DNA of 7,144 nt, from NCBI GenBank assembly GCA_947623755.1, contig CANQHB010000044.1:1-7144 (forward strand), in the 5' to 3' direction. The position numbers and the translations under genes are program-made. The notes beneath the pieces are model-generated. The model was not told where the DNA came from and did no database searches. It saw only the letters and a program-made list of their open reading frames with translations. Positions 1 to 6,370 of this stretch are shown one piece after another. The stretch comes from an uncultured Bacilli bacterium (GTDB taxonomy: Bacteria > Bacillota_I > Bacilli_A > RF39 > UBA660). Each line of letters begins with the position of its first letter. Position 1 is the first letter of the stretch.

Positions 1-15
1 TTTTTCTAAAAATAA

Positions 16-41
16 TGTTAATAACCATGAACTTATTAACA
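16..41. repeat. 9-bp perfect inverted repeat upstream of parA
   Basis: TGTTAATAA at 16-24 is matched by its exact reverse complement TTATTAACA at 33-41, with an 8-base spacer. It lies about 45 bases upstream of the putative parA -35 element. Each arm fits the loose DnaA-box pattern TTATNNACA, two mismatches from TTATCCACA. It could be a regulator site, a pair of degenerate DnaA boxes, part of an upstream terminator, or chance in AT-rich DNA. The rest of 1-86 shows no gene or other recognisable element. Confidence 0.4.
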
Positions 42-86
42 CTAATTTTAAATTTCAAAAAATCTTCTAAATTATTCTAAAATATA

Positions 87-115
87 AAGACAAAACTAAA
101 ATAATATGTTAAAAT
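87..115 (+). promoter_or_regulatory. Promoter of the parAB operon, extended -10
   Basis: The -35 candidate is AAGACA (87-92), sharing GACA with TTGACA. After a 17-base spacer comes the -10 TAAAAT (110-115), preceded by TG at 107-108, giving an extended -10. Transcription would start near 122, leaving a leader of about 36 bases with an AGAGGTG ribosome binding site at 143-149, 8 bases before the ATG. This is pattern matching only, but position and spacing are good. Confidence 0.6.
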
Positions 116-157
116 ATTTTTAGTTATCTAAGAATGTATTAAAGAGGTGTAGCATAA

Positions 158-943
158 ATGGCAAAAGTAATTTCATTAGTTAATCAAAAAGGTGGAGTAG
201 GGAAAACTACCACTAGCATCAATTTAGCCGCAGCTTTAGGAGTTGAGGGAAAAAAAACGCTTTTAATTGACCTTGACCCCCAAAGAAATGCCACAACTGG
301 ATTAGGTTTATCTAATGGAGATTACACTCATGATATCTATGAAGTTATAACTGGTAGTTGCAATATTGAGGACGCTATTAAAAAAACGAAATTTAAAAAT
401 CTTTCTATCTTACCCTCAACTATCAATTTAGCCGGTGTCGACGTAGAATTTGTAAAAAAAATGTTAGATAACCCTGAATTTCAACAAAATAAACAATTAA
501 GATTAGCTCTTGATAGTATTCGCAATAATTATGATTATATCATTATAGATTGTCAACCAGCCTTAGGACTTCCCACTATGAATGCCCTAGTCGCTAGTGA
601 TTCGGTTATTATTCCTGTTCAATGTGAATTTTTTGCTCTTGAAGGTATTACCCAACTTTTAAATTCCATTATCATGGTGCAATCTAGCATGAATCCTAGT
701 CTTCGCATTGAAGGTGTTTTACTAACTATGTTAGATGGCCGTACTATTATTGGCCTTGAAGTTATTGAGGAAGTAAGAAAATATTTTAAAGACAAAGTAT
801 TTAATACAATAATTCCTCGGTTAGTAAGATTAGTGGAAGCTCCATCTCATGGTAAACCTATAAATGTATATGACCCTAAAAGCAAAGCTACCATCGCGTA
901 TGCTAATTTAGCAAAGGAAGTGATTTCTCGTGACCGAGAATAG
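158..943 (+). CDS. parA: ParA/Soj chromosome-partitioning ATPase
   Basis: ParA proteins are ATPases that bind DNA nonspecifically as ATP dimers and act with ParB-parS complexes in origin segregation; Soj also acts on DnaA in Bacillus. The 261-residue length is normal. A deviant Walker A motif KGGVGKTT covers residues 11-18 with K11, G12 and K16; the A' motif carries D38 and D40; Walker B ends in D131. The C-terminal DNA-binding block PRLVRLVEAPSHG is at 220-232. Three usually conserved positions differ: DCQP instead of DCPP (Q133), RTII instead of RTNL (I197), and RLVRLVEAP instead of RNVRLSEAP (L222, V226). The catalytic residues are intact, so I expect an active enzyme. The ATG is set by AGAGGTG 8 bases upstream, and the family N-terminus begins exactly there. 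The 3' end overlaps parB by 14 bases and uses TAG, the only non-TAA stop among the complete genes. Confidence 0.96.
   Translation: MAKVISLVNQKGGVGKTTTSINLAAALGVEGKKTLLIDLDPQRNATTGLGLSNGDYTHDIYEVITGSCNIEDAIKKTKFKNLSILPSTINLAGVDVEFVKKMLDNPEFQQNKQLRLALDSIRNNYDYIIIDCQPALGLPTMNALVASDSVIIPVQCEFFALEGITQLLNSIIMVQSSMNPSLRIEGVLLTMLDGRTIIGLEVIEEVRKYFKDKVFNTIIPRLVRLVEAPSHGKPINVYDPKSKATIAYANLAKEVISRDRE
913..932 (+). promoter_or_regulatory. Ribosome binding site and GTG start of parB
   Basis: AAGGAAGTGA (914-923) matches the anti-Shine-Dalgarno complement AAGGAGGTGA at nine of ten positions. It lies inside the end of parA and precedes a GTG start at 930. No in-frame ATG lies nearby, and the conserved ParB N-terminal motif follows directly. 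The signal suggests translation coupled to parA. Confidence 0.75.
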
Positions 944-1823
944 GAAAAAAGCCTTAGGAAAGGGATTAGAACAATTATTTTCAAATGAAGTTATCAACTT
1001 TGACAAATTTGAAGAAAAAATTGTTGATGAAGGTAAATCTAGTGGAGGTATAACGGAAATACCTCTATCTGAAATTCGAAGCAATCCTTATCAACCTCGT
1101 GTTATTTTTGATGAAAATGCTTTACAAGAACTAGCGGATTCCATTAAAGAACATGGTATTATCCAACCCATTATTGTGAAAAAAAGCATTAAAGGATACG
1201 AACTTGTCGCCGGTGAACGTCGTACTCGTGCCGCTCGTCTTGCGGGTCTTACTACTATTCCTGCTATTATTAAAGACTTTAATGATACCGAAATGATGGA
1301 AATAGCTTTAATTGAAAACATAGAACGGGAAAATCTAAACCCTATTGAAGAAGCTAAAGCTTATGAAAATATTTTAAAAATTAATAATATTACACAAGAA
1401 GAATTAGCCCATAAATTTGCGAAAAGTCGTAGTTATATTACTAACATGTTAGGGCTTCTTAACTTACCTGAAATAACTATTAAACTAGTTGAATCTAAAG
1501 AATTATCCATGGGTCATGCCCGAGCTTTAAGTAAGCTTGAAGATGAAAGTAAAATTAATGAATTAGCCCTAAGAATAGTAAGAGAAGGCTTAAGTGTTCG
1601 TGATACTGAAAAATTAATTAATCTTGAAAACTTACCTAAAAAACATACTATAAGTAGAACTAGTAATTTTGATATTCGTTATAGTATTTATGAAAATTTA
1701 TGTCGGGAAAAATTAGGTGTTAAAGTAAAAATAAACAATAAAAAAATCGAAATTCCCTATAAAGATGATGAAGAATTAACGCGCATTTTAGAAAGCTTAA
1801 ACATTTCGGTTGAAGGAGAATAA
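930..1823 (+). CDS. parB: ParB/Spo0J partition protein, parS-binding CTPase
   Basis: ParB binds parS sites, loads as a CTP-dependent sliding clamp and stimulates ParA. At 297 residues it is of normal length and shows the full family layout. The N-terminal tail KKALGKGLEQLF (6-17) resembles the ParA-contacting tail of Spo0J. The ParB/sulfiredoxin-like CTP-binding domain spans about 41-150, with NPYQPR (52-57), GERRTRA (95-101) and ENIERENLNPIEEA (129-142). A helix-turn-helix DNA-binding domain lies near 152-205, and the C-terminal dimerisation segment LGVKVKI...ILESL at about 262-290. The start is GTG at 930, backed by a strong ribosome binding site within parA. No parS site (consensus core CACGTG) occurs in the window, so its targets must lie elsewhere. 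It is the ParB paralogue rather than Noc, judging by its adjacency to parA. Confidence 0.96.
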   Translation: MTENRKKALGKGLEQLFSNEVINFDKFEEKIVDEGKSSGGITEIPLSEIRSNPYQPRVIFDENALQELADSIKEHGIIQPIIVKKSIKGYELVAGERRTRAARLAGLTTIPAIIKDFNDTEMMEIALIENIERENLNPIEEAKAYENILKINNITQEELAHKFAKSRSYITNMLGLLNLPEITIKLVESKELSMGHARALSKLEDESKINELALRIVREGLSVRDTEKLINLENLPKKHTISRTSNFDIRYSIYENLCREKLGVKVKINNKKIEIPYKDDEELTRILESLNISVEGE

Positions 1824-1827
1824 GATG
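1813..1827 (+). promoter_or_regulatory. Ribosome binding site deciding the mscS start
   Basis: AAGGAG (1813-1818) lies 6 bases before ATG 1825. A longer reading from TTG 1810 has no Shine-Dalgarno sequence before it and would add only five residues that are themselves the ribosome binding site. ATG 1825 is therefore preferred. Confidence 0.8.
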
Positions 1828-2640
1828 AATTTCTTAAGAAAATTAACCAAAATAATCCTAACTAAACAAATACTTGGAACTGCCATTGTTATTTGTGTTG
1901 CCTTTATTTTAGTGGCTATCATTAACAGTGCTATTTCCAAAGTTTTAGTAACAGGTAAAAATTCCTTTGAAGTAAAAAAAAGAAAGTCTATTATTAAATT
2001 ATTTCAAAGTATCATTAAATATATTATCTGGATGATTGGCATTCTAATTATTTTAGACTTTTATGGTGTTGATACCCAAAGTTTAATTGCTTCCATTGGT
2101 ATTGCTGGCGTTGTTTTAGGCTTAGCCCTACAAGATACTGTTAAAGACTTTATAAGTGGTATTTCCCTTATCTTAGAAAATTATCTCCAAGTCGGGGATG
2201 TCGTAACTTATAATGACTTTACTGGTGAAGTAATTGAATTAGGTTTAAGAACTACCAAAATTAAAAGTTTTGATGGTCAAGTTTTAGTGGTCGCTAATCG
2301 TAATATTGATACTATCATTAATGCTTCTCAAAAAAAGGCCAACTTATTATTAAATATTCCCACTAGTTATGAGGAAAAAGTTCCTAAAGTTGAAAAAGTT
2401 TTAACTAGTGTTATTAACGACGCTATTAATGAAAAACTAATTTTTGAAGATAGCAAGTATTTAGGTGTTAATGAATTAGGGGCTCATTCCGTTGAATACT
2501 TAATTAATATTCACTGTGACCAAAATAAACGTTATGAGGTAAGAAGAGCTATGTTAAAAAAAGTCTTATTAGCCTATGAAAAAAATAATATAAAAATCCC
2601 TTATAATCAAATCGAGGTGCACCATGGACAAGACCTTTAA
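1825..2640 (+). CDS. Small-conductance mechanosensitive channel (MscS family)
   Basis: MscS channels are heptameric inner-membrane pores that open under membrane tension and release solutes during hypo-osmotic shock. The 271-residue protein has the minimal three-helix plan of E. coli MscS (286 residues): hydrophobic segments at about 13-38, 62-82 and 86-117. The third is glycine/alanine rich (ASIGIAGVVLGLALQ, 89-103), as expected for the pore-lining helix, and runs into a beta domain at about 121-165 with LQVGDVV and GEVIELGLRTTKI. The remaining 100 residues form the cytoplasmic alpha/beta vestibule. The start is ATG 1825, one base after the parB stop. An mscS gene in this position is a recurrent arrangement in low-GC Gram-positives; I know of no mechanistic link to segregation. 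The end overlaps the next gene by 17 bases. Confidence 0.93.
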   Translation: MNFLRKLTKIILTKQILGTAIVICVAFILVAIINSAISKVLVTGKNSFEVKKRKSIIKLFQSIIKYIIWMIGILIILDFYGVDTQSLIASIGIAGVVLGLALQDTVKDFISGISLILENYLQVGDVVTYNDFTGEVIELGLRTTKIKSFDGQVLVVANRNIDTIINASQKKANLLLNIPTSYEEKVPKVEKVLTSVINDAINEKLIFEDSKYLGVNELGAHSVEYLINIHCDQNKRYEVRRAMLKKVLLAYEKNNIKIPYNQIEVHHGQDL

Positions 2641-2830
2641 TTTAAATGATATTGTAATTATGAAAAAGCCCCATGCTTGTGGGACTAATGAATGGCTTAT
2701 TATCAGAAATGGTGTGGATATTAAGCTTAAGTGCGTTAATTGTGGTCGCGAAATTATGCTTGACCGCCTAGAATTTATTCGCAAATTAAAAAAAGTAGTA
2801 GGAGGCTCTAATGAAGAAAAGAAATCTTAA
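2624..2830 (+). CDS. DUF951 family protein (YyzM-like)
   Basis: This 68-residue protein matches the DUF951 family, represented by YyzM of Bacillus. No function is established as far as I know. Recognisable features are KKPHACGTNEW (14-24) and the CxxC pair C37 and C40 in KCVNCGREIMLDR. With H18 and C19 these could form a small metal-binding site, which is my inference. The last residues (from about 52) are lysine-rich and poorly conserved. ATG 2624 is preceded by GAGGTG (2614-2619). The gene begins inside mscS (17-base overlap), and its own end overlaps the transporter gene by 20 bases, so translation is probably coupled on both sides. DUF951 genes are typical of the parB-ychF neighbourhood in Bacilli. 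Confidence 0.9.
   Translation: MDKTFNLNDIVIMKKPHACGTNEWLIIRNGVDIKLKCVNCGREIMLDRLEFIRKLKKVVGGSNEEKKS
2800..2813 (+). promoter_or_regulatory. Ribosome binding site of the transporter gene, inside the DUF951 gene
   Basis: A perfect AGGAGG (2800-2805) sits 5 bases before ATG 2811, within DUF951 codons. It fixes the transporter start and explains the 20-base overlap of the two reading frames. Confidence 0.8.
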
Positions 2831-4358
2831 AGAACGTATAACTTTAGACCCCATTATGACTTTAGTAATCTTAATAGGTATTACGATTGTTGTAAGTGGA
2901 TTTTTAAATTTACTTGGAGTTCAAGTAAACTACCAAACTATTGCCAATGATGTCACTTTAGAATATACGGAAGGGCTTGCCACCGTCGAATCTTTATTTA
3001 GTTTAAGTGGCCTAAAATATATTTTCACAACGACAGTCGCCAACTTTGTTTCCTTTACCCCTTTATCAAGTTTAATTATTATTTTAATTGGTATTGGTAT
3101 TATGGAAAAAAGCGGGTTCTTAAAAACAGCGGTTACGCTTATTACTAAGAAATTAAAAAAGACAACTGTTACTTTTTGGATAGTCTTATTCTGTATAATC
3201 TCTAGTATTGCGGGTTATTTACCTTATGTAATAATGATACCTTTAAGTGCCTTAATCTTTATTTATGGCCGGCGTAATCCCTATATTGGTATTATTGCTT
3301 CCTATGCTGCTTTAAGTGCCGGGACAGGTATCAATCTCTTATTTACCAGTAGTGATTCGGAACTCTTAAGAAACACTTTACTAGGAGCCCATATTATTAA
3401 CCCTAGTTATAATTTAGGAACAACTTCCTTTTTCTTTATAATGTTAGTCGCAGTAATTTTAATTGCTATTGCTATTACAGTTATAACGGAAAACTACATT
3501 GCGGAAAAACTTCCTAAATATGAATTTCCGGAAAATGAATTAGAAGATGAATTTACGATTACTAATAAAGAATTAAGAGGGTTAGTCTTCGCGGTTATTG
3601 CTGGTTTATTATATTTATTATTCTTCATCTACTGTATTATTCCTGGTCTTCCTTTATCCGGAGCTTTACTAGATTATTCTCAAGGTTTCTATATTGATAA
3701 ATTATTTAGTGCGGATTCTTTCTTTAGTAATGGCTTTGTCTTTGTTGTTACTATGTTCTTTGTTATTTTAGGTTTCTTCTATGGTATTGGTGCCAAAACT
3801 ATTAAAAATAATAAAGATTTATGCGATGATTTAGGCCACAGCCTCGATGGTATAGGAAAAACGCTTGTCTTAATATTTTTTGCTTCAACCTTTATCAGTG
3901 TCTTTAAAAAAACTGGTCTTGGTGAGGTTATCATGGCCGCTTTAGCTAATCTGTTAACTATTCCTAATTTAGGAACTTTTCCTTTAATAATTATCTTATT
4001 TGTAATTTCGATGATGGGGACTATCTTCTTACCAAATTCCAGTTTTAAATGGGCTATTCTTGCCGGTATTGCGGTTCCTACTTTAATGGATACAGGAATT
4101 GCCCCCGAGTTTACCCAAGTAATATTCCGTTTTGGTGAGTCTGCTTTCATGGGCTTAACCCCTCTAATGGCATACTATGTTATTTATCTTGCCTATTTAG
4201 AAAAATATAATCAAAATTCTAAACCTATAAATTTATTTAAAACCATCCGTTACCAATTACCATATAGTTTTGTAATCGCGGGTATTCTTCTTGCTTTATT
4301 AATTGTCTGGTTTATTATTGGTTTACCTATTGGTGTTAATGGCGTTGTAAGTCTTTAA
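2811..4358 (+). CDS. AbgT family membrane transporter
   Basis: AbgT proteins are dimeric membrane transporters; E. coli AbgT imports p-aminobenzoyl-glutamate, while MtrF and YdaH have been reported to export sulfonamides. The 515-residue length fits (AbgT about 510, MtrF about 520). Family landmarks in order are NFVSFTPL (78-85), GIGIMEKSG (94-102), GINLLFTSSD ending at D182, SSFKWAILA (410-418) and APEFTQVIFRFGES (431-444), then TPLMAYY (450-456). From memory of MtrF, its S417, W420, P438, R446 and P457 align without gaps to S411, W414, P432, R440 and P451 here, and D193 to D182. MtrF D449 aligns to E443, a conservative change. About ten hydrophobic stretches run from residue 14 to 505. The substrate cannot be inferred: folate-precursor uptake or drug/metabolite export are both possible. 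It is the last gene of the parA operon, an unusual place for it, and has the same A/T-rich codon usage as its neighbours. Confidence 0.9.
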   Translation: MKKRNLKERITLDPIMTLVILIGITIVVSGFLNLLGVQVNYQTIANDVTLEYTEGLATVESLFSLSGLKYIFTTTVANFVSFTPLSSLIIILIGIGIMEKSGFLKTAVTLITKKLKKTTVTFWIVLFCIISSIAGYLPYVIMIPLSALIFIYGRRNPYIGIIASYAALSAGTGINLLFTSSDSELLRNTLLGAHIINPSYNLGTTSFFFIMLVAVILIAIAITVITENYIAEKLPKYEFPENELEDEFTITNKELRGLVFAVIAGLLYLLFFIYCIIPGLPLSGALLDYSQGFYIDKLFSADSFFSNGFVFVVTMFFVILGFFYGIGAKTIKNNKDLCDDLGHSLDGIGKTLVLIFFASTFISVFKKTGLGEVIMAALANLLTIPNLGTFPLIIILFVISMMGTIFLPNSSFKWAILAGIAVPTLMDTGIAPEFTQVIFRFGESAFMGLTPLMAYYVIYLAYLEKYNQNSKPINLFKTIRYQLPYSFVIAGILLALLIVWFIIGLPIGVNGVVSL

Positions 4359-4383
4359 AAAATATCAGAAATGATATTTTTTT
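4357..4383 (+). terminator. AT-rich terminator hairpin after the transporter gene
   Basis: Eleven uninterrupted pairs (4357-4367 with 4372-4382) close a GAAA loop, and the 3' arm ends in a run of seven T (4377-4383). Only one pair is G-C, so the stem is weak by itself. Its place directly after the stop codon, with a promoter two bases further on, supports it as the operon end. Confidence 0.6.
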
Positions 4384-4384
4384 A

Positions 4385-4412
4385 TTTAAAATCTCTAAAA
4401 AAGTGCTATAAT
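4385..4412 (+). promoter_or_regulatory. Promoter for the unknown gene and ychF, extended -10
   Basis: A perfect TATAAT (4407-4412) is preceded by TG at 4404-4405, forming an extended -10. The -35 candidate TTTAAA (4385-4390, spacer 16) is weak, as is common with extended -10 promoters. Transcription would begin near 4419, which argues for the downstream ATG at 4439 as the start of the next gene. Confidence 0.65.
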
Positions 4413-4424
4413 AAAATTACATGA

Positions 4425-4441
4425 AAGGAAAAGACCTGATG
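4425..4441 (+). promoter_or_regulatory. Ribosome binding site deciding the start of the unknown gene
   Basis: AAAGGAA (4424-4430) lies 8 bases before ATG 4439. The upstream in-frame ATG at 4421 would almost coincide with the predicted transcription start and has no leader, and its first codons contain this ribosome binding site. The shorter form is therefore preferred. Confidence 0.7.
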
Positions 4442-5176
4442 GAAACTTCAAATAATTACTTGCCGTTTAATGAATTACAATTCGCCGAAAGTTTAATTTT
4501 AGCTTTTATCCATAATGGCGTATTTAAATTTAATATCTATGAAGCTGAAACTATTTTAAGTAATTATGATTCCGAAGATAGTCGTTATGAACCACTATTT
4601 CAAAATATTCGCGTAACTTGTAATCGAATTGATATTAGTGAGGCTATCTGGGAATTAAGTAGTAAATCTAAAATCTATCTAAACTATCCCTATGTTGAAA
4701 TAAAACCCGGTTTTACTGCAAAAGAAAAGAACCCTTATTTTACGGAATTAATGGATGATTTAGTAAATTTATGCTTAATGAAAAAAAGGATTGAAGAAAG
4801 TAGTCCTATTCCTATGCGAATTTTAAATATAAATTCTGATAATAGTTATTCTATTGCAGAAGGCTATTACTATCAAAAAATTATTAGATGGGAAGTTACT
4901 ACCGATGGAATTAAAGAAATTCATTTTAATAATATTACTTCCCAAAATATAACTGTCACTAATAATGATGATGAATATAAATTTTTTGCTAAAGTTAGCA
5001 ATAATTATCTAACTGTTAAAAAAAGTACTTATGTTATTCATAAGTGTTATATAGCAGGTGAACTTGTAAGTATTAATATCTATACTACTATTAATGATGA
5101 AGCCCAACTAGAAGCTATTAGAGATTTAGCTTTAACTAGTGCTAATCCGAAACTAGTATTAAAGAATGTGAGGTAA
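4439..5176 (+). CDS. Uncharacterised protein upstream of ychF
   Basis: I do not recognise this 245-residue protein. It has no signal peptide and no hydrophobic stretch long enough to be a confident membrane helix, so it is probably cytoplasmic. The first 120 residues look mainly helical, with ELQFAESLILAFIHNGVF (12-29), IDISEAIWELSSKSKIYL (64-81) and FTELMDDLVNLCLMKKRIEE (101-120). After a short PIP linker (123-125), residues about 126-216 are rich in alternating polar and hydrophobic residues and aromatics, suggesting beta strands. The protein closes with a helix near 219-233. No nucleotide-binding, metal or catalytic motif is evident. It begins at its own promoter, and its stop is 4 bases before ychF, so the two are probably co-transcribed. 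Reading frame, codon usage and ribosome binding site are those of a real gene. A weak winged-helix resemblance at about 12-90 is only an impression. Confidence 0.85.
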   Translation: METSNNYLPFNELQFAESLILAFIHNGVFKFNIYEAETILSNYDSEDSRYEPLFQNIRVTCNRIDISEAIWELSSKSKIYLNYPYVEIKPGFTAKEKNPYFTELMDDLVNLCLMKKRIEESSPIPMRILNINSDNSYSIAEGYYYQKIIRWEVTTDGIKEIHFNNITSQNITVTNNDDEYKFFAKVSNNYLTVKKSTYVIHKCYIAGELVSINIYTTINDEAQLEAIRDLALTSANPKLVLKNVR

Positions 5177-5180
5177 AAAT

Positions 5181-6281
5181 ATGAGCTTAAAAGCCGGAAT
5201 TGTTGGTCTACCTAATGTTGGTAAATCAACCTTATTTAATGCTATAACTAAAAAAAATATCCTAGCCGCTAATTATCCCTTTGCCACGATTGACCCTAAT
5301 GTCGGTATGGTAACGGTCCCCGATGAGCGCTTAACTTATCTTGAAAATCTTTATTTACCTAAAAATACTGTTCCCACGACTTTTGAATTTACCGATATTG
5401 CTGGTCTTGTAAAAGGCGCCTCTAAAGGGGAGGGCTTAGGTAATAAATTCTTAAGTCATATTAGAGAAACTGACGCTATCGTGGAAGTTGTTCGCGCTTT
5501 TGATGATGAAAATATCACTCATGTGGAAGGTAAAACTGACCCTATAAGAGATATTGAAATTATTAATGTGGAATTAATTCTTGCCGACTTAGAAATCATT
5601 ACTAATCGTTTAGAAAAAATTATTAAAAAAGCCGAAACTACTAAAGATAAAGAAGCTATTTTAGAAGTAAATACTCTAACTAAAGCTAAAACTAACTTAG
5701 AACAAAACATTCCTTTAAGAAGGGTAGAATTTAATGAAGATGAACTAGCTTGTTTAAAATCTTTTAATTTTATTACCATAAAACCTTTAATTTATTGTGC
5801 TAATGTTTTAGAAGATGATATGGTCGTTGGGGATAATTCCTATACCCAAAAAATTAAAGAATATGCTTCCTTAGAGGGTAGTGGAGTAATTGTTATGTGT
5901 GCTAAAATGGAGTCCGAATTATCCGAATTATCTGATGAAGATAAAAAGACTTTTCTAAATGAATTAGGTATCACTAGTTCTGGCTTAGATAAATTAATAT
6001 TTGCAACTTACAATTTATTAGGCTTACAAACATTCTTTACTAGTGGTGCCGATGAATGTCGAGCTTGGACTTTTAAAAAAGGTACGACTGCTAAAAGTTG
6101 CGCTGGCTTAATTCATAGTGATATTGAAAGAGGATTTATAAAAGCTGAAGTCATGAGCTTTTCAGATTTACAAACCTACGGCTCTGAATTAAAAGTAAAA
6201 GAAGCCGGTAAATTACGACTAGAAGGCAAAGATTATTTAATGCAAGATGGCGATATTGTTTATTTTAGATTTAATGTTTAA
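5181..6281 (+). CDS. ychF: YchF (redox-regulated, ribosome-binding ATPase, Obg family)
   Basis: YchF is a universally conserved P-loop NTPase that prefers ATP and binds ribosomes; it is linked to stress responses, although its exact role is unsettled. The 366 residues match the usual length. The G domain has G1 GLPNVGKST (9-17), a G2 region around NYPFATIDPNVG (31-42), G3 DIAG (72-75) followed by leucine where Ras-type GTPases carry the catalytic glutamine, and a G4 of the NxxE type (N208, E211), the hallmark of ATP preference. A helical insertion covers about 125-200, and the C-terminal TGS domain about 284-366, with TFFTSG, ECRAWT, KGTTA and the terminal GDIVYFRFNV. GAGGT lies 6 bases before the ATG. 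It shares a promoter with the preceding unknown gene. In Bacillus this gene (yyaF) also lies just downstream of the parAB region. Confidence 0.97.
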   Translation: MSLKAGIVGLPNVGKSTLFNAITKKNILAANYPFATIDPNVGMVTVPDERLTYLENLYLPKNTVPTTFEFTDIAGLVKGASKGEGLGNKFLSHIRETDAIVEVVRAFDDENITHVEGKTDPIRDIEIINVELILADLEIITNRLEKIIKKAETTKDKEAILEVNTLTKAKTNLEQNIPLRRVEFNEDELACLKSFNFITIKPLIYCANVLEDDMVVGDNSYTQKIKEYASLEGSGVIVMCAKMESELSELSDEDKKTFLNELGITSSGLDKLIFATYNLLGLQTFFTSGADECRAWTFKKGTTAKSCAGLIHSDIERGFIKAEVMSFSDLQTYGSELKVKEAGKLRLEGKDYLMQDGDIVYFRFNV

Positions 6282-6290
6282 TTTTCTTTT

Positions 6291-6325
6291 AAATTCATAT
6301 AATAATATATCTAAGAATTTTTTTT
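6291..6325 (+). terminator. Possible weak terminator after ychF
   Basis: AAATTC (6291-6296) can pair with GAATTT (6315-6320) around an AT-rich interior with a possible inner ATAT/ATAT stem, and a run of eight T follows (6318-6325). The stem is short and weak. The T run and the position between ychF and the next promoter are the main support. Confidence 0.35.
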
Positions 6326-6344
6326 CGACTTTAATCCATCCTAA

Positions 6345-6370
6345 TTTTGAGACATTTACTAGTATCAAAA
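6345..6370. repeat. Inverted repeat around the -35 region of the Bax1 gene
   Basis: TTTTGA (6345-6350) and TCAAAA (6365-6370) form a 6-bp inverted repeat with a 14-base spacer. An 8-bp palindrome TACTAGTA (6357-6364) lies inside it and overlaps the putative -35. It might be an operator, but short AT-rich repeats like this often arise by chance. Confidence 0.2.

Noticed and set aside
922..937. Possible parS site around the parB start (TTTCTCGTGA resembles TTTCACGTGA)
   Set aside because: Only about 10 of 16 positions match the parS consensus, the CACGTG core is broken and the palindrome is lost. No CACGTG occurs anywhere in the window.
1091..1321. Minus-strand open frame inside parB
   Set aside because: It is antisense to the most conserved part of ParB, with no ribosome binding site or recognisable product.
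1810..1824. TTG start for mscS giving five extra residues
   Set aside because: The added codons are the ribosome binding site of ATG 1825, and no Shine-Dalgarno sequence precedes the TTG.
2569..2784. Minus-strand open frame across the mscS/DUF951 junction
   Set aside because: It lies opposite two well-supported genes and has no recognisable product.
3779..4150. Minus-strand open frame of 123 codons inside the transporter gene
   Set aside because: It mirrors the codon pattern of the conserved transporter C-terminus and shows no family resemblance, ribosome binding site or promoter.
4421..4438. Upstream ATG for the unknown gene, giving six extra residues
   Set aside because: It would lie about two bases from the predicted transcription start and its codons contain the ribosome binding site of ATG 4439. 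Leaderless translation is possible but less likely.
5519..5779. Minus-strand open frame inside ychF
   Set aside because: It is antisense to the helical region of an intact, conserved gene and has no independent support.
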